Source: Begonia masoniana (Eukaryota; Streptophyta; Magnoliopsida; Cucurbitales; Begoniaceae). Taken from it: a DNA stretch of 64,000 bases. The stretch covers positions 30,650,518-30,714,517 of the forward strand of contig CM039510.1 in the NCBI GenBank assembly GCA_022432975.1, in the 5' to 3' direction. Both the position numbers and the translations under genes were made by a program. Positions 1 through 12,497 of the stretch are shown in pieces; the stretch's first letter is position 1; each line of letters starts with the position of its first letter. A model generated the notes under the pieces. That model saw nothing but the letters and a program-made list of their open reading frames with translations, was not told the origin of the DNA and did not search any database.

Positions 1-133
1 GGCCAGTAGCTCAAAAAATTTCCGCTCTCAGAAAATTGATCATATTGCAGTGAACCATACTTTAGAAGGTATCCATTCAAAAGGAACTTTGGTCTGGCCT
101 CTGCAGCCAAATATGACTCTCCGGTTCGATAAA

Positions 134-1694
134 TCAATCCTCGCTTCCAAATACATCAAACAGTCGCTTCGCTTCCCTTTCAGAATGCTGCGCATTTTCT
201 CTGTCATGTCTAAAAATCGTATACAAAGGCGTATAACACAAGCAACAGATGCAGAATGGAAGAGCCGTAATCGACAGGAGCCCCTTCGACAAAGCAAGAG
301 CTTCTCGTAAAGAGCCTTTTACTGGATCAACCGACCTCGAATCATAGCCATACATCTTTTCCGATAGAATTCCAACCAACGGAGCAGCAACCGAAGAAAA
401 GGAGCCTTCAAAGGCACGATCAAATGCATAAATCATCGTCCGATGTTTGACAGGGACCACCTCGGCAAACATCGGACCATTGGCAGCTGTCATATTCCAG
501 CTGATGGTCAGTCCCATCATAAAAAGAGTGATGGCATAGGTCAAATAGCTGGACACTGATTGTGGGATTACTTTAAAGAGGAAAAATGAGTAAGGAATTC
601 CCATGAAAGCACTGAACTGAGCACACATGATTCGGCCAGAGTGAGGATAGATGATTGATATTTTATCACCAATCACCCCGCCGAAGAACGACCCCATCGC
701 ACACCCTATTGCAAATAAACTCAGAAGCCCAGCAGTGCTGTTATGATCGAAACCTATAAAAGCCGAAAAAGATAAAGAACAAGGAAATGAGGAAGAACAT
801 ATAATACATTTTCAAAGGGCTTCTAGATTCCTCACCAATCAATTCAAACCACATGGTAAAGAAAACCATGGCAGTCCACGGAAGTGATCCTACAATTCCT
901 TGCAGCACAATGATTTGAAATGTTTTCACTTTCATAACAGCTTTCATAGCCCTCCAAGACTCCAGCCAATTTAACATTGCACTAGAGTTAGCCTTCTCGA
1001 TCAAATTATCCCTGCAGCCAAACCCAAAAAAAGCATTTTGTTTAAAACAAACGTCACCTGACCGAGGGAAGCCAAAAAAATAAAAGCTCAATACCTATGT
1101 GAACTGATAGATTTTCTTGGATCATCGACGAAGAAAAACACGAGAAACCCGATTAAACCACTCAATGCAGCCATTATAATGAAGGCACAACGCCACCCGT
1201 CTATTCCCCAATATTGTTGCCCAGCCATAACAGTTGCCAAAACACCACCTCCTATTCCACCCAAAGTACCAATTAGACTTAACAACCCAAATCCGGCTCC
1301 TCTCATCCCGTCCACATAACTATCTGCAATGAAAGACTGGAGGGCAGGTATGGCAATGGCTAGGCCAAAGCCATTTATCGCTCTCCAAAAGGCGACTTGC
1401 CAAAACTGATGGCTGGCACCCACTGCAGCCGTCGATAAGGCCCAAAAAAACGTACCCATCGCCAGAACTGTGGGGCGATTGTAGTTAATGACTAATACGC
1501 CTGCCATGGGCGATGAAAGACCCTGAACAAAGTTTCTTATGAATGTAAGATACCCCAAGTCTGCTGGGCTGGCGTTGAAAGCTTCACTGACTTCTTTGTA
1601 TACAGACGGGAGGAGATTTTCATCAGCACGCTCCATTATGGCAGCCATGTTAATGAGAATTAAAGAGAGAGAAATTCCAAACAGCTTGACTGCC
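134..1694 (-). CDS. Major facilitator superfamily (MFS) transporter, three exons seen, first coding exon missing
   Basis: Likely a polytopic membrane transporter of the plant MFS_1 type; the substrate is unknown. Exons on the minus strand are 1694-1095, 1011-836 and 753-134, with introns 1094-1012 (GTATTG..CTGCAG) and 835-754 (GTGAGG..TTATAG). Phases fit exactly (600, 176 and 620 nt), giving about 464 residues ending DVFGSED-stop. The N-terminal part carries the family signature ILINMAAIMERADENLLPSV, then DRP/RP loop and glycine-rich segments (IGTLGGIGGGVLATVMAG) and several hydrophobic helices; the C-terminal half repeats the pattern (GSFFGGVIGDK). Exon 1 begins after a good acceptor (CTTCTTCACAG at 1695-1705), so a short upstream exon is expected between about 1750 and 2550; I could not fix it. 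A Met at 1735 opens the same frame but lies upstream of that acceptor. No stops or frameshifts are seen. It is the only host gene in the window. Confidence 0.87.
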
Positions 1695-3089
1695 CTGTGA
1701 AGAAGAAAGGGCTTAATATACAGCAAAAAGATCAAACTAACTATGAAAATTGAGTAAAAAGTATGTTTAAAGCTGCAAGTAAATCCTAAATCTTAGTTGC
1801 ACAATCATGAATATCTTTTAATACTGGTTCTTCTAGCCCAGTCCTTCAATTCCCATGATCTCTAATCCATTTTCTTCTAAGAAAGAGTTCTTAAAAGTAT
1901 CAAGAATTACATAAAAAAAACTGCAAAAAACTCAAACTAGCAATATCTTTCAGTCTTCTTCTACCAGTATTTATGCTGTACATATCAGTAAGTGAATTAC
2001 ATGCTATTGCTTGTTTCCATCCTATTATAGAAAAGATCAAGAAGTATAGTTATAAGGATGTCCCCGAAATATGGACAGTAGAAGCACAAAAACAGAATTA
2101 CATAGATAAGTTTATAGGTTTTTTGAACAGTTGACCAAAAAACCAGTAGCGAATCCATAAACCAGAAAAATCCACAAAGACAGTACCCATGAATCTTTAA
2201 CAGTTGACCAAAAAAGTATACAAGTAAACCAAAAATTGAAAATATCAGAATCAGTAGGATGAGGCGTAAGAAACAGAACCCAAAAAATACCCTGAAACAA
2301 AAACAAGAGACAAATCGAAAACAAATAAGAATCGAGGCACTAACTTCATTGTTTTTCAAGGGCCGGCCCTGGAGGAAGAGATCGGAGGTTGAGTAGGAAC
2401 AGACGAAAATGGCCTCTGGAAAATCAGAGCATTAAAAGTTTCATCGACAAGGAAAGATTCACAACGGCAAGAAACTTAAGTCTGGTTCTTCACTCGCATC
2501 TATGTCGGATCTAAGACATTACAAGCACCACCCAAAGAAAAGTCGTGCTGGTTTGCGTCTTATAAAGTAATAATTTATTGACAAACGAATATTCAAAAGG
2601 CCTTTAGGCTTTATGTTTAATTATGAGATTACAAATCGGAGATGCCAGACGAAAAATCTTCTAATCCAATCCAAAAAATGGGAAGCCAATTGAACTTAAT
2701 AGTTAAGTTAGAGTTGATTAAATTAACATATTGTTTTATGAGAAGTGCTCCAAGTCCAGACGGAAGGGGGTTTTTATTCATGATGGGGAGCTTCCTCCCA
2801 AAAAAGTTGTCTCTTTCAGACAGTAAACGATCGGTTTGGATTTATTTGACCCAAAAAGTTGTTATTGTAACCACTCTTATTTGTTACTGTTAATATAAAT
2901 GTGAATTTATTTGACAATTAATTGGTGAACATATATATATAATTATAATTTTAAGTCAATAGTTATAGAAAAGTCAAATTCTAATGTGATTAGATAAATT
3001 TAGATTTTAGTATTTAATTAAAGTGTGAGGCCTAATGTGTAAATATCAATAGTTATCTTCAAATTTGATTATGGGATGAAGGTTATGGT
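1695..3089. other. Upstream region of the MFS gene; no further gene supported
   Basis: This AT-rich stretch holds the likely 5' intron, first exon and promoter of the minus-strand transporter gene. A CT-rich leader-like segment with ATG lies around 2340-2400 (minus strand) and is a candidate first exon or 5' UTR, but no donor giving the required two-base phase could be chosen. From about 2560 to 3089 I see only AT-rich sequence without repeats, TIRs or coding signal. Confidence 0.4.
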
Positions 3090-4320
3090 TGTTGTGCAAA
3101 ATCGATATACTAAGCAAATGCACGTGTTGCAAGCAAGTAATAAATGATAAGTAGAGTGCCGAACCCACGATGACAAAATTTATCGATAATTAAATTTATG
3201 TAGAGTAACAATAAATTAAAATAAAGGTGATAGTTGGAATAATGAAATAAATTATTAACATGAAATTGATGAAATTCAATTAATAAAACGTGACTCCGAT
3301 TCAATTTTCTCCACTGTATAAATTTTACTACAGATGCTATAGGGAATGCTGCAATAATCAAATTAAATGATCTAGAATATTTTTCATAAATCAAGCATTG
3401 TCACAATTACTTGATTAGCTCTTATAATATTTTCTTCATTACTTTATGTAAGACAAATATTATAATGAACTTAACTAATTACAATTCTAATTAATCATGC
3501 AAAATTAATACTTCAATATGAAAATATTTAATTCGACACAATTCAATATATTTTCTAACTCTATTTAGGTCACGTATAATAGCAGCTCTAATATTTATTT
3601 ATATTTTCTAACACTAAATAAAATAAACAATAAAACTGTATTGATTTACCTAACTTGACTATTGTAATAAACCACAAAATTTACATAGATCCGTACTTTC
3701 TTATCTTGCCACTAAAAAATTTAGTTCATGGAAAGTAAAAGAAAAATAGAAGAAGAATGAGAAAATGAAGTCTTCAAATAATAGAATAGATATTAAAATC
3801 TTCTCTGTTTGTTGAAGTTGGTGCCCCATTCTTTCTTCTATTTTTTCCTCTTTTCCTTTATTTCACGTTGTTTTGTTCGCCGTCCCTCTCTCAAGACTTT
3901 TCCTTATTCTTTTCATTTGCTGCATTTTAGAAATGTTTTTCCCTCATTGGCAATTGGCATCAGCATTCATTTTCTTAAAATTTAAAAATCTCAAATCCTA
4001 CTTCTCCTTAATTTGAGCTCTTTCACTTTTCCATCTCCAAAATTATTGTATTGCTTTTTAAAGCTCGTGAACGCATCTTGATTATAGTTTGAAAAATTAA
4101 TATTTCTAATTAGATTCATCAATATGCAATAATCACCAACATTAAATATGATTTTTCTAAAATATAATCAAAATAAAAATTTTTATTCAAATCTACTACT
4201 ACGACACAATATTGGAACATTTAACTACAAAACATGCATTTTATTATTTTAAATCATCAAATCTTAACAATATTTTCCTTAATTAACCTTTTGCAATAAC
4301 TTTTTTTTCGAGAGTTATCA
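3090..4320 (-). repeat. 3' LTR of the Athila/Tat element
   Basis: About 1,231 bp, matching 16897-18077 along its length with many substitutions and small indels, which indicates an old insertion. On the minus strand it begins TGATAACTC directly after the purine tract and ends TTGCACAACA. Confidence 0.88.
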
Positions 4321-4333
4321 CACCCCCAAACTT
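4321..4333 (-). other. Polypurine tract of the Athila/Tat element
   Basis: Minus-strand AAGTTTGGGGGTG abuts the TG start of the 3' LTR, where the plus-strand DNA primer of an LTR retrotransposon lies. Confidence 0.75.
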
Positions 4334-6197
4334 GAATCATTGCTAGTCCTCGAGTGATGTAAAAGAATAAAATGATCAAATTTGAAAATTAGTTTAATTA
4401 TGCTACAAACAAAATTCTCAAGATTGCCTTCAATTATCAACCTATGAAAATTCGAACATAACATCGGATCTTCAAATCAATATAATTCCATATCATTCTC
4501 AAAATAATATATCCCTTAAAAAGTGTGTGTGCGTGCATACAAAAAATTAGAATTTCCTCAAACCACATAAGTTTTATTCTATCATGCTCAATTCAAAACT
4601 TTATGTAATAATTCCACAAATTCTTTCTACTAATTTGAAGAAATTAGAAACATAAGATCTATAACTCAATTTTCATTATAAGTAATTGAGGAAATAAATT
4701 TTTATTCATTCATTTATTGACTTTTCTCCAAGTCACGTTATATTTTTTCGTGATTAACAACATTTGTGATGAAAGCCTCCAATTACTCAGTAATGTTATT
4801 AAGAGAGATAAAACATAGCCAACAAATTGCGATGCAGTTTTTCCCCATAGTCCCTCTTTATTATTGTGATTCTTCATCCATCGAATATCAAAAAGGCTCA
4901 CTCGAGTTTGAAAGGAGATTAGAGAATTACAATACAATTTTTTTATATCATTCTCCCAAACTTATTCACATACTATTTCATGAATCATTTGTGTCCAATT
5001 TCTTCTTTTTTAGTATTGAGAGTTTATAGATGTAGCACTCGACATAATTATCGGCTAAATTTATGTATGCCTTATAATTGATAATTTTAAGTTGTAATTC
5101 ATTTGATGTAAATGAAGTAAATGTTGGACAAAAACCAAAAGAAGAAATTTGATAAAAGTTATTATACAAAGTTTGATTTAGTCAACCTTGATTAAGGATG
5201 TAATTAAAGATTAAAATAAGGTAAATTCTGATTTTAGAGTGAAATGAATGAAGAATTAAGAGTGGAATGAAAGTGATAAGGTTAAATTTGTTTAAGTCAA
5301 ACTTTGCAGATGTTGAAAGTCAAAATTATTTTTTTTATAGACTTAAGTATATTATGTTGACGCCAAGTGGAAGCCTCTTTCTAAAAATTTAAAAGAAAAT
5401 TAGAGAAAAGAATAGGGTGAGGTGTTCCAACAATATGTAGCCACCTCATTAGGATAATTGTAGTAGTACCAATCCTGGTTCAGACAACTCGGGTCAGTAT
5501 GAGTCAGTAGTGAGTACAGCGAACCGGATTCAGATAACTAGGGGCGCTATAATAGATCTAGATTTAAATTTTTAAATTTGAACATTGATTTAATAATCTT
5601 TAGATTTTTTGGGGAAATTCTTAATTTCTAACCAAATGTGCACAAGAGATCTTATGCAAAGAGAATATTTCTAAATTATTTTCCAACGAATGTTGAAATT
5701 TTCAAGAGATATCAAAATTTTAAGCAATGTTTTAAAGGTTCATTTTTAAAGTTAATCATCAAATTCATGAACCTAAGAAAATAGAAAACATTAACTCATG
5801 GTTACTAAGAACAAAATCAAAGATATAGCATACTTCTCTCCCCCAAACTTAAACACGACAGAGACCTCACTGTCAAACAAAAATTAAAGTTTTTCAATCA
5901 ATTAGAGAAGGATCAAAGACTTCTTTGGATTTTGCTCATAGTGATCTTTTGCCTTTTCTAATTAAAGTTGAACACTTCATAGGTTCTCTGAGCACTCTTC
6001 TTTATCTTCATTGACATCACAACTTTGAGATGATATGTAAGGAATTGATTTTCATTCTTACATCGATGCTACAACATTATTTTATTTTCAACATACATAT
6101 GCAAAAACAAACTAACCAGTTAACCAAAAATAAAAATAACAAAAATAAAAAGTTAAGTTGCCTCCCACAAGCGCTTGTTTTATAGTCGACGACCCAA
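4334..6197 (-). other. Non-coding 3' internal region of the Athila/Tat element
   Basis: No coding signal is seen. Near 6150-6195 the minus strand has the AAACAAGCGCTTGTGGGAGGC block, a sequence that in Athila/Tat elements lies after pol and before the 3' LTR. Its position right behind the protease remnant shows that the RT-RNase H-integrase part is missing. Short open frames here are chance. Confidence 0.65.
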
Positions 6198-6782
6198 CTA
6201 CTTCCATTTCTCAGCCTGGATCTTGCAAAAGGGCTGAGTTTTCTTCTCTTCCAATGTGAAATCACGTAAAGAGTGCTCATCTACTACGTCATTTTTGTTT
6301 TCAGCATCTTGTGGTGTAGATATTCTTTGCAACTTATTGTTCCATTCTTCAACTATCATCGAATCTAGAATATCTACAACTGAGCATTCTTCAACGTCAT
6401 TCGAAAACTTCATGGCTTTACATTGAAAGTGACTTGTTGATCGTTCACCAGCATGGTAAGCTCTTCTTTTTTGATGTCAATTAGTGCCCTTCCCATGGCT
6501 AAAAAATACGAAAGCCAACAGAAAAAATGAACTCATTTACTTTAACCAATACATCTTCGATCTTTTCTTCTGGACGAGCTAAGGAACGATCTGCCAATTG
6601 AAGAGTAACCGTGTTAGGACGAGCTTCTCCAATTTCCAACTTTCTGAATATAGACATGGATATTAAATTTATACTTGCTCCGAGATCACATAATGCCTTG
6701 TCGAAATAATTGCTTCCAATAGTACATGAAATAGTAAAATTTCTAGGATCTTTGAGCTTTGAAGGCAATGTATTCTGCAATA
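6198..6782 (-). pseudogene. Athila/Tat retropepsin (aspartic protease) remnant
   Basis: Minus-strand translation gives KLKDPRNFTISCTIG, then the active-site region LCDLGASINLISMSIF (the usual Asp-(Thr/Ser/Leu)-Gly site reads DLG, as in this clade), then TLQLADRSLARPEEKIEDVL. A second frame continues at 6413 with MKFSNDVEECSVVDI, so at least one frameshift separates the two parts (about 6413-6499). In an active element the protein would process Gag-Pol. Its upstream gag part was separated from it by the solo LTR inserted at 6783-8233. Confidence 0.8.
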
Positions 6783-8233
6783 TGACACGGTGGCCCTTAG
6801 AAAAGGGGCCGTATAACCCACAAAATAGACACAAAGTGCTCGGGTGAAATTGTGTAGCACAAAACAGAAATAAAGAGAAAAAAAATGGAGAATAAAATGC
6901 AAATAAATAAAAGTGATAGTGTGTGATTATGGAGGCCGAATATTAAGAGAACAAAATGGAAGAAAATGCATAGATAAATGACAAGAAGTAGGTGAATGGA
7001 GTGTGTGAAAAATCGTGTAAAGAGAAATGAAGGAGATGAAGAGAAAATGCAAGGAAAATAAAAGTGAGGTGTGTGAATGGTGAGGGGCGAAAATAAAGGG
7101 TGAAATGTGTGAACGGAAAAGATAAAATGGATACCTTTGGCGGACCCGAAGAGCTATCTTACATTTTAAGCTCTCGGGTGCACGTTTTTCCGGAGGAAAA
7201 CGACCACCGTAGGCCTAGGTTTTCGTCCTCAACTCCTAACTCCCAATGAAGAAAGGCGAGAGAATGAGGTAAGAGTTAACCTAGCAATCCGAAAGCTAGG
7301 CTAACAATTGAGGGCTACTCCACTCGATTCAAGAACCGAGGAAACCCGAAGGCAAACCAACACAAAGTGTAGGGAAATAAGTTATTTTATAAATTGGGAA
7401 AAAGTTGTAATACATGCACCAATGCTATGTATTTATAGGCAACCTAGGTGGATTAGGGTTTGGCATGGATTAAAGATGCATTTGTGGCCATTGGATGCAA
7501 ATAGGATCGGTGGCCAAGAGAGTGATCTGTGCGCGCGCTGATCGTGTGGTGGAGATGATGCCCGCGCGCGCTGATCGATGGATCAGGCAAGGCTCCAGCG
7601 CGCCTCAATCCAACAGATCAGATGCAACCGGGCGTGCCTCTATCAGCAATCCAGAGCCTGCCCGCACGCGCGCTGGATTGCTTCCCGCTGCTGCCCCGCG
7701 CTAGATTGGTGCTGCTGCGCGCCCCTAATCGCACGGCTCAGATGCGTCCCGCGCCTACCTCATCAAAGGCTGAGAATTGCCATGTCATTGAGCCATGTTT
7801 CCACCCACATTTGTACCTGCATTTTCTTACCTTTAAATGTGGGCTCTTCCTTGGGCTAAGGCTTCTTTTGGGCTCCCTTTTGTTGAAGTGTTTTCCTTTG
7901 AATAATTTTGTTGAATAATTCTTCAACCCATAATCCACCACATACAACTAACCCTAACCACACAATCTAATGCATGATGCAAATATATAATAATCCATAC
8001 AAAAAGGCTAATGTATGCCAAATAAGTTTAAAACCAAAAATTACATAAATTTTTGGGCCGGGAAGACAAATTCCCATGGGTCGAGTTGTAGTTTCCTCCA
8101 AGTGCTCCAAGTTGAATTTCCATCACAATCATCAACTGCTTGCCAATAAGGAAAATAATTTTCATATGTAAAAATATCAAACAATTCATGGGCCTTGGGT
8201 TGTGATCTAATTTTGGGCCTTGATGGCACATCA
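6783..8233 (-). mobile_element. Solo LTR of an unidentified LTR retrotransposon
   Basis: The 1,451-bp insertion starts TGACACGGTGG and ends GGCACATCA (TG..CA) and is flanked by a perfect 5-bp duplication CAATA (6778-6782 and 8234-8238). It interrupts the Athila gag/protease frame precisely: the reading goes from SYIL on one side to QNTLPSK on the other. A TATAAATA box on the minus strand (about 7436-7443) suggests minus orientation. A GC-rich part with repeated GCGCGC(T/G) motifs lies at 7530-7760. No internal domain or second LTR is present. Open frames inside, including one at 8041-8283, have no recognisable product. Confidence 0.8.
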
Positions 8234-8238
8234 CAATA

Positions 8239-8572
8239 TATAGCTTCTTTCTTCAGTAATGGCCACCATTTTGATCTCGCCAAATCTTCTATTTTTAGAT
8301 AGAATATCTTTCATAAATTTAGTGCAGCTTGGCATTTTTTTTAAGGCCTCCACAAATGAAATATTAATATGAAGCTGCTTTAGAACATCTAAGAACCTTT
8401 TGCACTGCTTATCTTGTTGATTGTTTCTGAAGTTGTTGTAGAAATGGTGGTGGAGGTCTCTCGTTTTTAGTTTTTGAGTTCTGTTGCTGCAATGACGTTA
8501 CAACTTTGGGATTTATTGTACTATTTTCTAGCTTTATGTCAACTGCTTCCTCTTCCTCATCCATTTTATTTT
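8239..8572 (-). pseudogene. Athila/Tat gag C-terminal linker fragment
   Basis: Minus-strand translation contains KFLDVLKQLHINISFVEALK and MPSCTKFMKDILSKNRRFGE, the conserved Athila/Tat segment that joins gag to protease. The MULE cut it from its N-terminal part (which resumes at 15303) and the solo LTR cut it from the protease. Several stops are present. Confidence 0.8.
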
Positions 8573-8895
8573 GGGAAATTACCAAAAACGACCACGAATT
8601 ACGTGTGTTTTCCGAATTCAACCACAAACAAAATTTTCTAACAATTCAAACCATCACGTATTGAAAATCTGCCAAATATAACCACGTCGGACGGACGGAC
8701 GTGGATTGCGTCCGTCCAGACCAAATTTGGCCCCAACCCGGACGGACGGCTAAAAGTAGAATATGTCCCCAATTTGTCGTTCAATCAAAATCTACCACGT
8801 AGTCGCCACGTAACCCGTTCGGACTCTGTAAAGCACCGTCCGTCCCGGTTAACTTAAAAATTTCCCGGACGGACGGTATATTTTCCAGTCCGTCT
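8573..8895 (+). repeat. Left terminal inverted repeat of the MULE
   Basis: Matches the reverse complement of 14970-15293 from GGGAAATTACC to about the CCGTCTGG hairpin, with scattered differences. Transposase would bind within such TIRs. Confidence 0.9.
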
Positions 8896-9275
8896 GGCCA
8901 ATCGATATGAAAACCAGCGAAAAAAGGGAATTTGGATTTTTCACCAGAGACAAAAACATCGACAGAAGGCGACGAAATTAGACTTTTCACTCGAAGCTTT
9001 GAAATTTTTCGTAGATTTACGATAAAAAAGCGTCTGTGGTAATTTCTTTATCAATTCTGATTTATTTACTTCAAGTTTTAACCTAAATAACGCGACAATC
9101 CGAGCCCTAATTCGAAAATGGGAAAAATGTGGCAATCGGACGGACGGACAAATATAGAGTCCGTCCGGGTCCCTTCATTGAATAAAACCCGGACGGACGC
9201 GTAAAAAGGCGTCCGTCCGGGGACCTTCATTTAATTATACCTGGACGGACGCATAAAAATGCGTTCGTCCGGCCG
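8690..9275. repeat. GGACGGACG stem-loop cluster, left subterminal part of the MULE
   Basis: Repeated units read CCGGACGGACG, 8-14 spacer bases, then CGTCCGTCCGG, for example around 8690-8730, 8862-8900, 9135-9172, 9188-9222 and 9240-9272. Three of these lie inside the TIR and the rest outside it. Each can form a short hairpin. They resemble subterminal transposase- or silencing-related sites, which is inference. Confidence 0.7.
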
Positions 9276-9439
9276 AAACCAAATATACTTAATTTTCTTT
9301 TTTTTTCTTTTTCAATTTTTTTGTTCATTTATTGGGTGTATATGAAATTATATTATTGTCAAAACTATTTTGTATTCAATTCATAGGATATTGTTTGACT
9401 TGAATAAAATTTTGATTTTTTTACAAATAATTGTCACAA

Positions 9440-11625
9440 ATGGCTGAGAGATTGGATTATGTAAATGAGCCTGCGAACATAGACTGGTATATGGAGGAGG
9501 ACGCTCCTATGTACGGTGATATTCAAGCATTTGACCACTTAGAGGGTGATGGAGAAATACAAGTGTATTCAATTTCAAAAACCTTAGACGATGAACTACG
9601 AACACCATTCAATTCTGAGGATGACGAGGTGCAAAGCAGACAAACAAGGGCTGCAGATTCTGGTGATTTTGCTTTGAGTAGAAAATATATATCTTTGCAG
9701 ACCATTAGAAATGAAATACGAGACTATTCTTTGAAAAAAGGATATGATATCAAGATTGTTAAAAGTGGGAGGAACAGATTGACGACAAACTATAAAGAAG
9801 TAGATTGTCAATGGCATCTGCATGCGTCGGCCATGCAAAATGAGGCCACCTTCTAAATAAAGTCATACTGTAATGATCACAATTGCGTAAGGATATTGGA
9901 TAATCGACACGCTACAGTAAAGTGGTTGGTAACAACTTATTCAGATAGGTTCAAAAGTCAACCTGACTGGCCCATTCATGATATTATCGAAACAGTGAGG
10001 CAGGAACACAAAGTTAACATTAAGCCAAGCCTTGCGAGAAGAGGAAGAACCCAAGCAAAAGAAGCTAATTTCGGGAGGAACGAAGAACAACTGAAGATAC
10101 TTCGTTCTTACGGAGCTAAAATATTAAGATCAAATCCAGGTAGCACACTGGTAATAGATGGTGACCTGGTCGTTGAGGATAGAAATGAGAAGATGGTGTT
10201 TAAAAGAATGTACATGTGTATGGCTGCTTGCAAAGCAGGTTTGTTGGATATGGGCAGACCTCTTATTTGTTTAGATGGATGTCATCTGAAGGGAGCCTGC
10301 CCCGGCCAATTACTCACGGCCGTGAGTATTGATAGCAACAATGGTATATATCCCTAGCTGTTGCCAACGTGGAATCAGAATCCCAAGTCTTGTGGAAGTG
10401 GTTTTTGGAGATATTGCGAAACGACTTAGGGATTGACGAAGGCCGAGGATGGACATTTGTGTCGGATCGACAGAAGGTATATATTGTTATTACTATTATT
10501 ATTTGGATCGGCAGAAGTTATTGTTTTAATCTGAGCCTGTTTTTCTTTAAAATTGCAGAGATTGTTGAATGCTGTGGATATTTGGTTTAGCCGAACACCG
10601 TTTCTGCCAGAGGCATATGTATGCAAACTACAAAGGAAAATTTCCGGGTCTATCGTATAAAGATGTGATGTGGAATGCAGCAAGGGCAACCACAAGGGAA
10701 TATTTTGAGCTAGCAATGAGGAAAGTATATGAGCTCAATAAGGATGTCCATGCATGGCTTCGACGAACACCACCTAGATTTTGGGCCAGTCATGCATTTT
10801 CGACAATTCCCAAGTGTGACTTGGGCTTGAATAATTTATGTGAGTCTTTCAATTCAGTTCTTTTGTCGGCCCGGAACATGCCGATTTTGACGATGTTCGA
10901 GATGATTCGAAAGACTCTGATGACACGCATTGTCAAAAAACACGAGGAGATGCTCAAGGTAGAAGATGTTCTGTGTCCTAAGATTAGGAATAAGCTAGAG
11001 AGGCTGAAAGGGACAGCTTATGATTAGAGGGCTGAGTTAGCGGGAAATGCACTGTTTCAGGTTTGTTCAACTTGTTCATACTGATATGTTCTTCTTAGTT
11101 TGTTCTACTTGTTCATACTGAATTTGTTTATGCACTGTTTCAGGTTAGCAACGGCGACGAACAATATATCGTTGACCTCAATGAAGGCGAGTGCGCATGT
11201 CGAGGGTGGGAGATTTCTGGAATCCCTTGTGTTCACGCCGTTGCATGCATTAATTTGATGAGAAAGCCGATGGAAGATTATGTTCATATATATTATCATC
11301 GGGACACATATCTGGAGATGTATTCGCACTTCATTCGTCCCATTAATGGGCAACAAATGTGGCCAGAACCAGAGAATAGGACCCCAATCATTCCGGGTCA
11401 GAGAAGGCCTCAACCTGGTAGGCCAAAGAAGAAAAGAATTCGCGATGTCGATGAGCCTTCTACCACTTCTCATGGTCCGCGTGGTCTGACTTCTAAGAAG
11501 AAGTCTACGATGACGTGTCGTAAATGTGGACGTCAGGGGCATAACAATCGCACATGTTCTGAGAGGGGATCCACTCACGTGCTTCCTTCGCGTGACACAT
11601 TTATGGGTTTCGGAACCGCTAGCTG
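9440..11625 (+). pseudogene. MuDR-type transposase (mudrA-like), broken
   Basis: DDE transposase of a Mutator-like element. The ATG is at 9440. Translation in order: an N-terminal acidic part and MuDR DNA-binding region (TNYKEVDCQWHLHASA); a DDE core with LICLDGCHLKG (first catalytic Asp) and WTFVSDRQK (second); EHRFCQRHMYANYKGKFPG; a SWIM zinc finger CACRGW..PCVHAVACI at about 11190-11250; and a CCHC knuckle CRKCGRQGHNNRTC at 11517-11558. An intron lies at 10477-10558 (GT..AG) and probably another from about 11060 to 11142. Damage: stop TAA at 9854-9856, frameshift near 10353, frameshift near 10588 and stop TAG at 11024-11026. The protein would cut and join element ends in the nucleus, but this copy cannot make it. 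Confidence 0.9.
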
Positions 11626-12497
11626 GACGCAGGTACATTATTATTATTATTCTCATAAACAAAATTTCGCTATTATGTTCTAATATAACTCTCAATATGT
11701 GCAGGAATCTACTACAGGCAATGAGGAAAGCGGCCATGAGAGAGAATGATGGATATCTTTGTCCGAAACTTTCACGAGAAAATGATTCGCTCGGACAACT
11801 ATCTTTTTGCCCACGGTACTATATCCCGGTCTTCTTTGAAGCCTCATAGCCTTTGAAGAAACACGCACATGTTCTGAGAGGGGATCCACTCACGTGCTTC
11901 CTTCGCGTGACACATTTATGGGTTTCGGAACCGCTAGCTGGACGCAGGAACCTTATATTATTATTCTCATAAACGAAATTTTGCTATTATGTTCTAATAT
12001 AACTCTCAATATGTGCAGGAATCTACTACAGGCAATGAGGAAAGCGGCCATGAGAGAGAATGATGGATATCTTTGTCCGAAACTTTCACGAGAAAATGAT
12101 TCGCTCGGACAACTATCTTTTTGCCCACGGTACTATATCCCGGTCTTCTTTGAAGCCTCATAGCCTTTGAAGAAACACGCACATGTTCTGAGAGGGGATC
12201 CACTTCACGTGCTTCTGCTTCGCGTGACACATTTATGGGTTTCCGAACCGTTGGCTGGACACAGGTACATTTTTACTATTATTCTCATAAACGAAATTTT
12301 GCTATTATGTTCTAATATAACTCTCAATACGTGCAGGAATCTACTACAGGCAATGAGGAAAGTGGCCATGAGAGAGAATGGTGGATATCTTTGTCCAAAA
12401 CTTCCACGAGAAAATGATTCGCTCGGAAAACTATCTTTTTACCCACAGTACCATATCCCGGTCTTCTTTGAAGGCTCATAGCCTTTGAAGAAACACG
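11551..12497 (+). repeat. Threefold tandem duplication (period 314-315 bp) at the transposase gene 3' end
   Basis: Units start at 11551, 11866 and 12180 with CACATGTTCTGAGAGGGGAT and end with CTTTGAAGAAACACG. Each holds the last codons of the zinc-knuckle exon, a donor-like GCAGGTACAT (modified in unit 2), an intron-like stretch and the AG-preceded segment GAATCTACTACAGGCAATGA. Units 1 and 2 are nearly identical and unit 3 has more changes, so the duplications happened at different times. Confidence 0.9.

Noticed and set aside
1997..2359. Protein-coding gene of about 120 codons on the minus strand
   Set aside because: Low-complexity Phe/Leu/Cys-rich translation in AT-rich DNA, in the expected first-intron region of the transporter; no homology recognised.
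7308..7947. Overlapping open frames of 69-98 codons
   Set aside because: They fall in the GC-rich part of a solo LTR, in several frames on both strands, without a recognisable product.
9431..9439. Upstream TTG start for the MULE transposase
   Set aside because: The ATG at 9440 gives the plausible start; a non-ATG start three codons earlier has no support in a plant gene.
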